Shown here: piece after piece, positions 48,147 to 59,326 of the stretch
Layout: the number at the start of each line of letters is the position of its first letter
Numbering within the stretch: position 1 is the first letter of the stretch
Assembly: GCA_014871385.1 (NCBI GenBank)
Contig: CM026424.1
Location: forward strand, 18,695,357-18,759,356
Direction: 5' to 3'
DNA length: 64,000 bases
Source of the DNA: Ceratodon purpureus
Taxonomy: Eukaryota > Streptophyta > Bryopsida > Pseudoditrichales > Ditrichaceae
The notes under the pieces: model-generated
Database searches by the model: none
What the model was told of the DNA's origin: nothing
What the model saw: the letters and a program-made list of their open reading frames with translations, nothing else
Program-made: the position numbers and the translations under genes

Positions 48147-49800
48147 CGCTCAGAACTCTACTACACCGCACCCTTGCAACGTCCATGCAGTGAAAAACTT
48201 GGAACAGCCACGAACACTGATGATGTACGAAGCAGACCAACGACAGCAGAAATCATCATCCCCTCTAACGACAACAGTGTCCTATGGATGATAAACTCAC
48301 AGATGGATGTTTCAGGAATTGGATTGTATCGTGTGCATGCAAAAACGAGGCAAATTTTATTTATCTGAAAAAGATACAGAGTCAATGCAGAGTTTGCATG
48401 TACAATCCTAGCAGCGCCAGAAGGTCACCACAATCTAGCTGAACAGCAGTCCCTGAGGCACTCTTATCAACGCCTGCAGCACTTCACGACAGGATCCTGT
48501 CTCAATTAGTTCCGGCGGTCGTTGTACACTCCTTCGTTGTAATGAAGATTGAACAAAATCCGCAACAACTCATAAAATCTTGGTTTTCATATGTCGTCAC
48601 CAAAAACCAACAGGTGTATCATCAGCGTAGAGACGGACAATTCGAAGCATCGTTGGAGCCAAGCAAAATGCCTGTCGAGGATTCCAGTGCCGTATGCTGA
48701 ATCTTCAACTTCGCAGTATTGACAATCTGGACTACACTTCAGCATTGAGCATAGGCCCATGTACCAAACTCGTGTCTCTCCATCCTCCGTCTCCAATGCC
48801 GGCATGTCAGAAATAAAATCAGTTTCCTGGTCGAATCTCATTGCCGGTTTCACGTCTGATTCTACCAGCCACACATCAGAGACGCTTGGGAGACTCTCGG
48901 ACGTCACTAAAGTGCGAGCCTTGAGCGGTGAGCGGAGAGCGGTGAGCGGTAACTTTGCGGATATTTTGATGTATTTGGGAATTTAGAGCGATATGGTTAT
49001 GGTATTTTATGGATTAACAATTTTTTGGGTTTTGAAATTTCTAAATTTAGTTCGTAATGGGACCTATTACCGTGGACAGTCTCAGCAAAATTAATACTTG
49101 GCCTGATCTATGGCCGTGGAAATTATTGTATTACGGTTTTCGGGTGCGTTAGTGGCCTCCACTCGTGGATTCCTGTTATAGAGACTGGTCAGCCGGGTCT
49201 TTTTATAAGGACAGGCCGTGAGGTAACACTGTAGCGCTGAATTTCTCTTCAGTGTGTCGTGAGCCACGGAGGTAGGGGATGAACGTCAGCCAACAGCCAC
49301 TGCCGATGATTCCAACCCAAGCAAGCGTCGAAAACTGGAGGACAATGAATTCTCACTTTGCGCACGAACAAAAAGATTAGACCATACATGTGCAACATAT
49401 CATACAAAAGTATGCACGTTCTGCAAAGTACAACAGAACAAGTGGTAGTTTATCCCATTCATGGACCTATGACAAAGGTGGGTCAGTAGTACACCTCCCC
49501 TTCAGTAAGAGTTCTCTCGGTTTAGGGAGTCTGGAAAAGGATTGTTCGGGCCTAGGCACACATATGTGACTTCCTCCCAGACCCTTTTACATGGACCTCT
49601 TCAGGAATTACACAGTTCTTTAAATGACTTGCAAAATGGTTCTTAACAGCGCTTAAGAAAAATAAGGGCGTGATTCACAAGAATGGGAACAACGGTTTAC
49701 AGTGCAAGTGCAAATTTGTGGTAGTGGCCCTTTTAGTCTCACTACTTCGTCATTGAGATGAATTCAGGCGATACATGTGTGAATAACGAATCAGATATCA
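48147..49800. other. Region between the CACTA and Mutator-like transposase genes
   Basis: It contains the probable promoter of the CACTA transposase, a hypothetical 106-codon frame (listed separately), a short GAGCGGT/GAGCGGA direct-repeat cluster at 48918-48952 that could be subterminal transposon repeats, and the 3' flank of the Mutator-like gene. Neither element's end could be fixed. Confidence 0.4.
48587..48907 (-). CDS. Hypothetical ORF, 106 aa
   Basis: The frame starts MTSESLPSVSDVWLVESDV and has a cysteine cluster CSPDCQYCEVED. Its acidic, mixed composition looks protein-like rather than repeat-driven, and it lies on the same strand 440 bp upstream of the CACTA transposase start. It could be a separate small transposon gene or a mis-delimited 5' exon. 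No family recognised. Confidence 0.3.
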   Translation of the reverse strand: MTSESLPSVSDVWLVESDVKPAMRFDQETDFISDMPALETEDGETRVWYMGLCSMLKCSPDCQYCEVEDSAYGTGILDRHFAWLQRCFELSVSTLMIHLLVFGDDI

Positions 49801-52800
49801 CTACTTCTCCAGGTGCTTCAAAAGGCCACTCTCTAGGACTCGCTTGACTTCGTTGAAGCTAAAACTAGCTGCATGAATGAATGTATCCGACTCCGAATCA
49901 AGACCGCAAACTACACTGAGAAGGTAGTACAAATGCTTACAATTAGCCCATTGACCCCGCTTCCCAAGTGCCGTCATTGCCATCTCCTTGAAGTTTGGGC
50001 AAGTGCAGGCAGGGTGCTGCGAAATGGTCAGGTAGTATTGTTGTACCTTTGGAAGCTTCCCAGAATCCAATGTGACAATGCATCCCAGGGCTGGGGCAGG
50101 CAGCATGCAAAGCTTGCTGACCTTCGCGTTCAACGATAAGGCAGAGGCACAATTATTGCTATGCTTGGTCGACGGGGCCTTCTTGTTCCGTCGGATGAGC
50201 TTCCCTGATCGCCGGGTAGGGAACTCATCCGGGTATGCCGGCGTAGGGTAGGCGGAGAGGTCCACTGCCGCGGCCCGGTCTTGGAAGAGTCTTCTTGGTG
50301 ACATCTCCTTCAGTTGAGGGAGTCTGAAGCCGGCATTCTCTAGAGAGAGGATCTCTTTCTTCGTCAACTTCGTCCCAATCTTCACAGGCCACACCTCAGG
50401 TACCTTTGGCACCGATAGTACCCACTTCCGCTTGCTACCCTTGACGCACCTGTCAATGTCGTCATTGCAGAAAAAGAACTGATGAGTCTCTATTCTGTCC
50501 TTCTGGTAGTTCTTCATGGGGCCTGTGTATGTCGGCGCAGCCGTGCTCTTCCCGTGCTGCACAATTCGTGCCACGCATTTCTTCTTAGTCACAGCGTGTT
50601 GGGCGAAGCAAGCCTTAGCGGACGTCTTAGGAAGTCGTGCAATGTGCCACTCGGAAGGGTTGCAGGCGGTCTCTTCAACTGAAGTGACGTGATGGTACTC
50701 GACTGGAGGTGGACAGTGCTCAGGGTGGAGGTCGGCTTCGTCCGCTTCAGTGCTTGTAGGAGAGTCTGCTATTACCACCGTCGGAGGGTAGTCGCTCTCC
50801 AGACGTGCAGCTCTAGTCTGGACACGAGGTCTTGACACGATGATCTTGTCTGGCCTATGAGACTCTCGTTCATCTCCGAAGGCAACATCAGGTTTTCGTT
50901 TTAGTGAGACACAGACCTCCTCCCCTTCGAGATGCGGGTCCCTTGTGCACCAGTCGCCCGCTCCTGGCATGTTCATAATTGCTTCATGTAGGACCTTCGG
51001 GTTCCCTGTCCTCGCTGCAGATCTCTGTGCACGTCGGAGGCTGAGCTCTTCTTTTGACGGACCTTTCCCGGGACGCTCCCCCTTCAAGAACTGGAAGTAG
51101 GCAACGCATTGCATGAACGCCCTTACAAAGTCGTCGACAGCTGCAACGTACAAGTCGCTGCCCCGATCTCCAGACTGCTGCTTCCACCTGTTGTGAATTG
51201 ATTCAGCAAGATTGCACGACGGCATTTCCGCCAGCTCTTCCTCAGTGTGATTCTGCGCACATTAGGGGTTAGGTTAGGGTTTAGGGTCCAATTACTGACT
51301 GCGAAGCAAAAACAGTGCCACCAGCAAGAGTCCTCGTCACCGAGGCCAATTGCCAAGCGCTGCAAGGCTGCTGCATTGGGCGCTAACTCAAGGCATGGAG
51401 CAACATGAAAGACCAGACTGAGTACCCCCAGCAAGAGTCCTCGGCACCGAGGCAAATTGCCAAGGGCTGCAAGGCTGCTGCATTGGGCGCTTAGTCAAGG
51501 CATGGAGCATCATGAAAGACCAGACTCAGTACCCCCAGCAAGAGTCCTCGGCACCGAGGCAAATTGCCAAGGGCTGCAAGGCTGCTGCATTGGGCGCTTA
51601 GTCAAGGCATGGAGCATCATGAAAGACCAGACTCAGTACCCCCAGCAAGAGTCCTCGGCACCGAGGCAAATTGCCAAGGGCTGCAAGGCTGCTGCATTTG
51701 GCGCTTAGTCAAGGCATGGAGCATCATGAAAGAGCAGACTCAGTACCCCCAGCAAGAGTCCTCGGCACCGAGGCCAATAGCCAAGGGCTGCAAGGCTGCT
51801 GGATTCGGCGGTAGGTCATGCCTCGGAGGATCAGAAATGAGCAGATTCTGTACTCCCACCTGGAGTACTCGGCACCGAGGGCTGAAAGGGTGCTGCACTG
51901 GACGCTAGGGCATCGCAAGGAGCATCACGAGAGAGCAGATTCTTTACCTTCACCAAGTTACCTAAGATGCGATAGACACCTGAAAGGCCGAGAGATAGCT
52001 TACCAGTTCCATGAAGCCTCCCCACTGCCGATAGCGATGGTGCCAGAACGAGAGCCACGTCTCCATGTTGGAGAGCCCTTTTCCAGTTGCAGCGCCGGAT
52101 GACATCCACCATGCTCGGATTGCCAAGAATTTTGTTTCAGCTTCGGCCAGTGTCGTCGCATTCTTGTACTGTTGGCAGAGTTTGATATGTTGTGCTCGGA
52201 GGTCCTGTCGAATGTTTGCGTTTGTATGTTGCTCCAAAGACTGCCTCCAATGAAATAGGCATGTCCTCTCCCTGTCAACCATCCTCTCGGAGGCGTTACC
52301 GCTCCCATAGATAATTCGAACTGCGTTCCAATTCGCTTGGGCACCGTCTGCCATGAAGCCCTTAAAGTTAACTCTCGCGACCCCGTGAGTCTCCATGATG
52401 GCATTCAAATTCTTCCACAGCACGGACTGGGCTGCCGTGTCCTCCGACTGCATGTCGCACGCAGCGATTGTCATTATCCGACAGTAAGTTGGGTCGTAGA
52501 CGTGGCAGGCCATCGTTACCCAGTCCCTTACTCGCCTCACGTGGTCAAACATGATCCACGCATCCTCCAAGTCACCGCCTGTCTGCATACGCTTAACTAG
52601 ATCGACTCCAGAACCCGGCCCTACCTCAGACATCTTGAAGACATACACCTTCGCCGCATCATCGCCTTGCCCCGGGAACATGTTATTCTGGATAAACTTC
52701 CAGTTGCTGAACCCCCGCAGCATCCTGATGCCATCCATAGTCCCAAAGCGCCTAACATTCTTGAACGACGTAATGCAATTTCGGATGTTTGGAGAAGAGA

Positions 52801-54118
52801 GGTGCTTACAGCGGTCGAATATTGGTTCGAGCTCCTCCAATTCAAGAATCTTCTGCGGTTCACCTTCCTTGGCCAGAAGTAACGGGCCCAGCAGCTCCTT
52901 CGCAGTTTCGAGGACGATTGCGGAGGGTGTGGCGGAGGGAGTGCGCTCCACCTGCTCCCTGATCAAATTCTCCGTGTGTTCGACGAAGTCACGGTTCTCG
53001 CCAGACTTCACTGGATGATTGTGAGTTCCGAAGTGAACGCACGCTCTCGTCATGTGAGGTCCTGCAGTGACATAGTAAATCTTTGCAGGACAAAGTGCAA
53101 CGCAGGTAGGCGGCGTACTGCAAGATTTACAGACCACGGTGGAACTCTGCGGCGGCTTCGACCCAACTTCAAACAATTTCTCAGATTTCCCATCCCATTC
53201 AGTCTCGTTCAGTACCGAAGTCCTATTATCACGTGTAAGATACTCACATTTGACATTGTCACAGCGCAGATGGCCAAGGCACGACGAAGAACGAAATGTC
53301 AGCTTGAGGTCGTTCTGAATATTCGAAGTCGCTGTTCGAGTCCAAGGGTGTCCGTCGTATTTCCTATCCATTCCCCGTAACTGCTTTGCGCCGGAGTGAT
53401 GGCCGTGAGCACCTAGGGGTGGGAACTCAAAAATGACATCGCCATTGTACTGAGGAGGAAGGTACTCAACTTCCTGCATTCTAATTGCATCAAAATTGAT
53501 GCGAGACAGAACACTCTTTGACCTTTTACGAGCGCTAAGCTTCATGAGGCACTGGACGACACTGTTTGAAGGGGAGACTGCCGGGATAGACGGAGGGGAG
53601 ACTGCAGGGGTACATGGAACGGATGACTTCAGGGAGGTTACTACTATTGCAGGAATCTCAACTGCAGTTGGCAATGTCGTGTCCTTCACCTCAGGGAGTA
53701 CTGTCGTCTCAAGTACGTTTTCACTATCAGAATCACACAACTCAAAGATGGTTTGAAGTCCTGGCTCGGTCTTCACTTTCCTCAACGGCGGATCAGAATT
53801 GATGCAAACTGTTGTGGACGATCGGGGGGTAAGCAATTCAGTAGAAGCACCTAAGACAGACTCCGTAATTCCGTAGACTCTGTACTTCCCTGGTTTAAGC
53901 AACCAAAACGTCCCAAACTCCTTCTGGGTAGATAACTGACCCACTGCATGCGAAAGTTCGCCACTGATGTCGTCAAATATCTCCTCCTCTACATGAAGTG
54001 ATTCCTCTCTGTACTGGAAGCGAAGACTCAGAGTGGTAGAACTGATCATAGCACACCCATCTACACCCAAAGGAAACGTAATCGGAACAGAATGCGAATC
54101 TGCACGAAGGTAAGCCAT
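49801..54118 (-). CDS. Mutator-like (MULE) transposase with WRKY-GCM1-type and SWIM zinc fingers
   Basis: Exon 1 (54118 or 54154 to 52004) and exon 2 (51252-49801) join in phase 0 across a 751-bp GT-AG intron, giving 1,188 or 1,200 residues without a stop; the ATG at 54118 has the better context. Numbering from the longer start, residues about 285-380 hold CLGHLRCDNVKC, CKSCSTPPTC and HFGTHNHPV, the pattern of WRKY-GCM1 zinc fingers found in some Mutator-type transposases. The DDE region has WIMFDHVRRVRDW, FMADGAQANWNAVR, the CLFHW (C2H) motif and METWLSFWHHRYRQW. MPSCNLAESIHNRWK in exon 2 matches the conserved T.N.AES.N segment. A SWIM finger, ACTCPNF...CKHLYYLL (CxC, CxH), is near residue 1140. 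The family excises and inserts its element as a nuclear recombinase. The intron is filled with a tandem repeat. TIRs were not identified. Confidence 0.82.
51310..51955 (-). repeat. 107-bp tandem repeat, six copies, in the MULE transposase intron
   Basis: The motif CCTCGGCACCGAGG or its variants recurs at 51332, 51439, 51546, 51653, 51760 and 51867, an exact period of 107 bp. The central copies are almost identical; the outer ones are diverged. Read on the minus strand, each unit runs CAGCCCTTGGCA...GCCTCGGTGCCGAGGACT...TGCTGGGGG...CTGGTCTTT.ATGATG, which aligns along its whole length with the 108-bp satellite at 56.8-61.1 kb. Confidence 0.93.
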
Positions 54119-54515
54119 ACTGTGAACACGAAGAGCGAGATGTGAAAAAAGCAAACACGGCGGAGGAGATGATCACAGAATATTACGTACCCTCCTCGCT
54201 GCGACATTCTTCTAAACTCACACAAGAGTACATGATTCAGGAGACGGTTAACATTAAGACGTATAGTTAGGATAATTTCTGGAGCGAATAACCTTATATG
54301 AACTAATTAATCATGGATTAGTACAGGTCCAGAGAACATGCCCGCCCTAATATTCATTGTCATATAGGCTGGGAGATTACAGACATGAGTGGAAGATGAC
54401 GGCCACTTTTAGTACTAATAGATTTTTTATTACAATGAAACGATTTCATTACAGCAGAACCATTCCGATCACATTCAGGTACACGTACTCCAAGGTCTTT
54501 AATCCCACTACTCTG

Positions 54516-54971
54516 TTAAACTCGACGAATGTGTTTTCTGGATGGCTCCCTCGCATCGTACTCTTTGATACTGTCTTCAAGAAGCCCATGAGTGCTAATT
54601 GCAGTCCAGCAGCCTCTACTTTGGAGCTTACGTCCTTTCGGACGAGGGGTGCTTCTTAAAAGACATCTGGAGTAGGTCCCCGGTTTGATGTTTCCAACTT
54701 TGGCGTACGCATGGGCTGCACTAATAACGTCGCACACAGCCCCTTCTCCTTCTACCGTGGTTGCTGTGGCCGATTGGACACAGCCCTCGGCGTCCACAAT
54801 CATGACATGAACGGAAGCAACTTGGGTGGGTGGCTCCTTGGAGTCTGGCAAGCTGCAATCTGGAACTGGATCAAAGGGACCCTGAAAATCGTCTAAGGAC
54901 ACCTCATACTCTCCCACTACCTGTGAATCTAGAAGTATACGAGAAGGGGACATGAGCGGTTCTGCCTCCAT
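54516..54971 (-). CDS. Hypothetical 151-aa protein resembling the MULE transposase N-terminus
   Basis: A single frame from ATG 54971 to the stop at 54516, on the same strand as the transposase and about 360 bp upstream of it. The middle, VDAEGCVQSATATTV then VCDVISAAHAYA and IKPGTYSR, can be aligned with the transposase N-terminus (VDGCAMISSTTLSL, DDISGELSHAVG, LKPGKYRV), so both seem to carry one small domain. The rest is acidic at the N-terminus and basic at the C-terminus. No known family is recognised. It may be an accessory protein of the Mutator-like element that shares a dimerisation or targeting domain with the transposase. The similarity was judged by eye and is modest. Confidence 0.5.
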   Translation of the reverse strand: MEAEPLMSPSRILLDSQVVGEYEVSLDDFQGPFDPVPDCSLPDSKEPPTQVASVHVMIVDAEGCVQSATATTVEGEGAVCDVISAAHAYAKVGNIKPGTYSRCLLRSTPRPKGRKLQSRGCWTAISTHGLLEDSIKEYDAREPSRKHIRRV

Positions 54972-55494
54972 CTCCAGTGAAGCCTCTACTAAGATTATCT
55001 CAGTGTGGAAATGCGTCTGGAAATGGAGGAGCCAGTGACATTTCTTATATAGGAGTACAATGAACGCAGCCTCGGCTCATGTTAAAACACGTGTCTAGGA
55101 GGGCTATATTAATGCAAAGAATGAATCAGGGACGGCGCAGTCTTCGCATGGTTGTTTACATGCAGTTAATACGTGACAGTATGAAAGGTGAACTAACTTG
55201 TGCTGCAGAACAAATGCTACGTCCTGGTGAGTAGATATTGGAATATTATCAGGTAACTAATTTCATGTATTCCACGTACAGCCAACGGCGGCTCATTCAT
55301 TAAGACAACTATTAGCGTGCAAATATCTTATGGAGGGCCCAAATGTCAGTGAGATCTATAAATCGAGGTCTAGCTCATAATGACACGCTTTAAGACATTT
55401 TAAAGAATCAACATATTATGGGGTTCATAGATCCCTCGTCAGCTATTTTTTCAAGCCATTACGTAATGCTTCGGATGGCCCATTAGAATCAGAG
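54972..55494. promoter_or_regulatory. Intergenic region between divergent genes
   Basis: About 520 bp separate the minus-strand 151-aa gene and the plus-strand modular gene, so a divergent promoter is likely here. I see no precise core promoter element that I would call. Confidence 0.35.
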
Positions 55495-58400
55495 ATGATC
55501 ACACGGTCTGCTTCGAAGGCGCAGGCAGAGTTATCCAGGTCTGTACAGAAACGGAGGCGTCTTCGGAGGAAGAGGAGGTTAGCGGCTCCGGAGGTCACTG
55601 AATCCCCGTACAATTTGCGTTCAGCGATGGGGAAGAAGGGAGGGAATTCTAGTCAGGCCGTCGGAGGACAAACTAGACGGCCTGGCGCTTCGATTGGACG
55701 AGACGATGTTTCACCGCGAACTCTGAAGTATGTGGAAGAGGACGGAACGCCCATCCAGAATCCTCGCAGTAAGGTATGCTCCAATTCAATGGGAACCATG
55801 CATACGCTTGTCAACTTCGTTCTCTGGTAGACAATAAAAATCACTGTCCTCATGAGTATGGGTTACTTCAGAGTTGTCAAGTACATAGTCATCGAGTAGG
55901 CTGTAGTTTAGGAATTCAGGGTTTAGTGCGGGACGTTTCCTGCGGACGAAAAGGCCTATTACTCATGTGATTAAAATGGTGACAGATTGAACGATGTTTG
56001 AGCCGTATGAATTCATTTTTTCCGTTCTCGTCATATTATTTACGTACTGAGAAATTGCAAAGAGCGAATCATTAATAATAGTTCGTTGGCGGTAATATCG
56101 GGGTCGGCACCGACTGAGGCAAAGTCTCGTTGCAATAGCCTAGGGGGCTGGTTCAGACCGCAGCATATACGAGGGACGGGTCTAGGTTAAGAGAGAGGGG
56201 GCGCATGCAGCCTCGCAACGACATCCTACGTAGTATTCTGCGTTCCTTGTGATTTTGGTGTCCCTTCTGTTGGTCTTCTATTCCCCTGCACTGCAGACCT
56301 CATTGAGCATTTAGTTATTACTACAGCTCCTGGAGCAGATCGAAGTCGAGGACGACATGGAGGAAGAATCAGTCGACCGGAGTATGCGAGCACCAGTAAA
56401 GCTGAAGCCCAGCAACCATATTCAGGTGACGACTTCATATGTTATAATGTTCTGCATTATATACGTCTTCCTTTAGCTTGTTGATGCCATCTATTTCGAG
56501 TAATTGGAGCTTCTGGTTAGTACAGCATTAGGTCTCGCGAGGATACCTAATATCCAGGGTTTTCTGAGAGAATACAAATTTCGATGTCGCAGCCTCAAAC
56601 CGGTGCGGGAAGCAGTACCAGCGACAGCGGTGGTCCTTTCATCGCGACCAGAGGAGGCAACGTCATGATCGCAACACCCTCAAACAATCAGGTATGAGCT
56701 AATGCTTGGGCTCCAACTCCGATCAGCTCATGTCGTAATATCACTCCATTCTACAGCCCTTTCAAGCAGCGTCGTAGCCCACGGCATAATGCCTTGGTTT
56801 AGGGTACACCCGCTGCGGCTCCCAGTCTGGTGGTTTTATGTTGATTTGTAAGTTGTATTGTGTGCCCATCTCGCATCCCCGCAGCCCTCGGCATACTGCC
56901 TCGGTGCCCAGGACTTGTGCCGGAGGCTCCAACTGTAGGCTTCTTCTGTTGATTTGTAAGTTGCATTGTGTGCCCCTTGAGCAGCCTCGCAGCCCTTGGC
57001 ATCAAGCCTCGGTGCCGAGGACTTATGCTGGGGGCTCCGATTTTGGTCCTTTTCTGTTCATTTTAAAGTTGCATTGTGTGCCCCTTGAGCAGCCTCGCAG
57101 CCCTTGGCTTCATGCCTCGGTGCCGAGGACTTATGCTTGGGGCTCCAATTTTGGTCTTGTTAAGTTGATTTGTAAGTTGCATTGTGTGCCCCTTGAGCAG
57201 CCTCGCAGCCCTTGGCATCAAGCCTCGGTGCCGAGGACTTATGCTGGGGGCTCCAAGTCTGGTCTTGTTATGTTGATTTGTAAGTTGCATTGTGTGCCCC
57301 CCTAGCAGCCTCGCAGCCCTTGGCATCATGCCTCGGTGCCGAGGACTTATGCAGGGGGCTCCTGCTCTGGTCTTGTTATGTTGATTTGTAAGTTGCATTG
57401 TGTGCCCCCCTAGCAGCCTCGCAGCCCTTGGCATGAAGCCTCGGTGCCGAGGACTTATGCTGGGGGCTCCTGCTCTGGTCTTGTTATGTTGATTTGTAAG
57501 TTGCATTGTGTGCCCCTCTAGCAGCCTCGCAGCCCTTGGCATGAAGCCTCGGTGCCGAGGACTTATGCCGGGGGCTCCAATTTTGGTCCTTTTTTGTTCA
57601 TTTTAAAGTTGCATTCTGTGCCCCTCTAGCAGCCTCGCAGCCCTTGGCATGAAGCCTCGGTGCCGGGGACTTATGCTGGGGGCTCCAATCTTGGTCCTTT
57701 TATGATGTATTATGAGTTGCATTGTGTGCCCCTCTAGCAGCCTCGCAGCCCTTGGCATAATGCCTCGGTGCCGAGGACTCCCGCTGGAGGCTCCCATTTT
57801 GGTCTTGTTATGTTGATTTGTAAGTTGCATTGTGTGCCCCTTGAGCAGCGTCGCAGCCCTTGGAATAATGCCTCGGTGCCGAGGACTTACGCTGTGGGCT
57901 CCTCCTCTGGTCTTTTTATGTGGATCAGTCCTCCATAGGGAACTAAGACTGACCAATATATGTTGTTTCTCTTTTGGAACAGGTGCCACGAAAAGGTGGT
58001 CCAGTAACCATGAGCGGAGGTGAGGATGACGTCGACGCAACACCAAGCAACAATCAGGTACGAACATCGTCTACGCTGGGTTCTGTTCAATAGAGCGTGC
58101 TTAATGAATGTGTTACTCGATTGTACCAGGAGACCATTAAGATACCCTCGCAGCCCTTGGCATAATGCCTCGGTGCCGAGGACCCCCATTAGGGGCTTTC
58201 ACTGTGGTCTTTTTCTGTTAATTTTTAAGTTGCATTCTGTGCCCCTCTAGCAGCCTCGCAGCCCTTGGCATCAAGCCTCGGTGCCGAGGACTTATGCTGG
58301 GGGCTCCAGCTCTGGTCCTTTTATGATGTATTCTGAGTTGCATTGTGTGCCCCTTGAGCAGCCTCGCAGCCCTTGGCATCAAGCCTCGGTGCCGAGGACT

Positions 58401-59326
58401 TATGCTGGGGGCTCCAGCTCTGGTCCTTTTATGATGTATTATGAGTTGCATTGTGTGCCCCTTGAGCAGCCTCGCAGCCCTTGGCTTCATGCCTCGGTGC
58501 CGAGGACTTATGCTGGGGGCTCCAAGTCTGGTCTTGTTATGTTGATTTGTAAGTTGCATTGTGTGCCCCCCTAGCAGCCTCGCAGCCCTTGGCATCATGC
58601 CTCGGTGCCGAGGACTTATGCAGGGGGCTCCTGCTCTGGTCTTGTTATGTTGATTTGTAAGTTGCATTGTGTGCCCCCCTAGCAGCCTCGCAGCCCTTGG
58701 CATGAAGCCTCGGTGCCGAGGACTTATGCTGGGGGCTCCAATCTAGGTCCTCTTATGATGTATTATGAGTTGCATTGTGTGCCCCCCTACCAGCCTCGCA
58801 GCCCTTGGCTTCATGCCTCGGTGCCGAGGACTTATGCTGGGGGCTCCTGCTCTGGTCTTGTTATGTTGATTTGTATGTTGCATTGTGTGCCCCTCTAGCA
58901 GCCTCGCAGCCCTTGGCATGAAGCCTCGGTGCCGAGGACTTATGCTGGGGGCTCCAATCTTGGTCCTTAGGTGATGTATTATGAGTTGCATTGTGTGCCC
59001 CTCTAGCAGCCTCGCAGCCCTTGGCATAATGCCTCGGTGCCGAGGACTCCCGCTGGAGGCTCCCATTTTGGTCTTGTTATGTTGATTTGTAAGTTGCATT
59101 GTGTGCCCCTTGAGCAGCGTCGCAGCCCTTGGAATAATGCCTCGGTACCGAGGACTTACGCTGTGGGCTCCTCCTCTGGTCTTTTTATATTGATCAGTCC
59201 TCCTTAGGGAACTAAGACTGACCAATATATGTTGTTTCGCTTTTGGAACAGGTGCCACGAAAAGGTGGTCCAGTAACCATGAGCGGAGGTGAGGATGACG
59301 TCGACGCAACACCAAGCAACAATCAG
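55495..59326 (+). CDS. Unknown modular gene with repeated phase-0 exons separated by satellite arrays
   Basis: Predicted exons are 55495-55773, 56327-56425, 56593-56691, 57983-58057 and 59252-59326 (93, 33, 33, 25 and 25 codons). All are bounded by AG/GT and all are phase 0 on both sides, so they join in any number. Exon 1 starts MITRSASKAQAELSRSVQKR and has a strong basic signal (KRRRLRRKRRL). Exon 2 is acidic and ends KLKPSNHIQ. Exons 3 to 5 share a theme: GGP...GG...ATPSNNQ. Exons 4 and 5 are identical. Introns 3 and 4 each contain ten 108-bp monomers, and more monomers follow exon 5. I do not recognise the protein, which looks disordered. The end of the gene is not seen; after exons 4 and 5 a nearby acceptor would give the short terminal reading ETIKIPSQPLA and a stop. 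The shared satellite links it to the Mutator-like element. Confidence 0.5.

Noticed and set aside
38000-49800. CACTA and TAGTG pentamers as ends of the CACTA transposon
   Set aside because: Several occur by chance; none paired as an extended inverted repeat with a 3-bp duplication.
51457-51908. Frames over the repeat in the transposase intron
   Set aside because: They lie within the intron, are repeat-derived and lack any motif.
56280-56326. Acceptor CACTGCAG as start of exon 2 of the modular gene
   Set aside because: It leads to a stop within six codons in the required phase; the acceptor ACTACAG ending at 56326 keeps the frame open for 33 codons.
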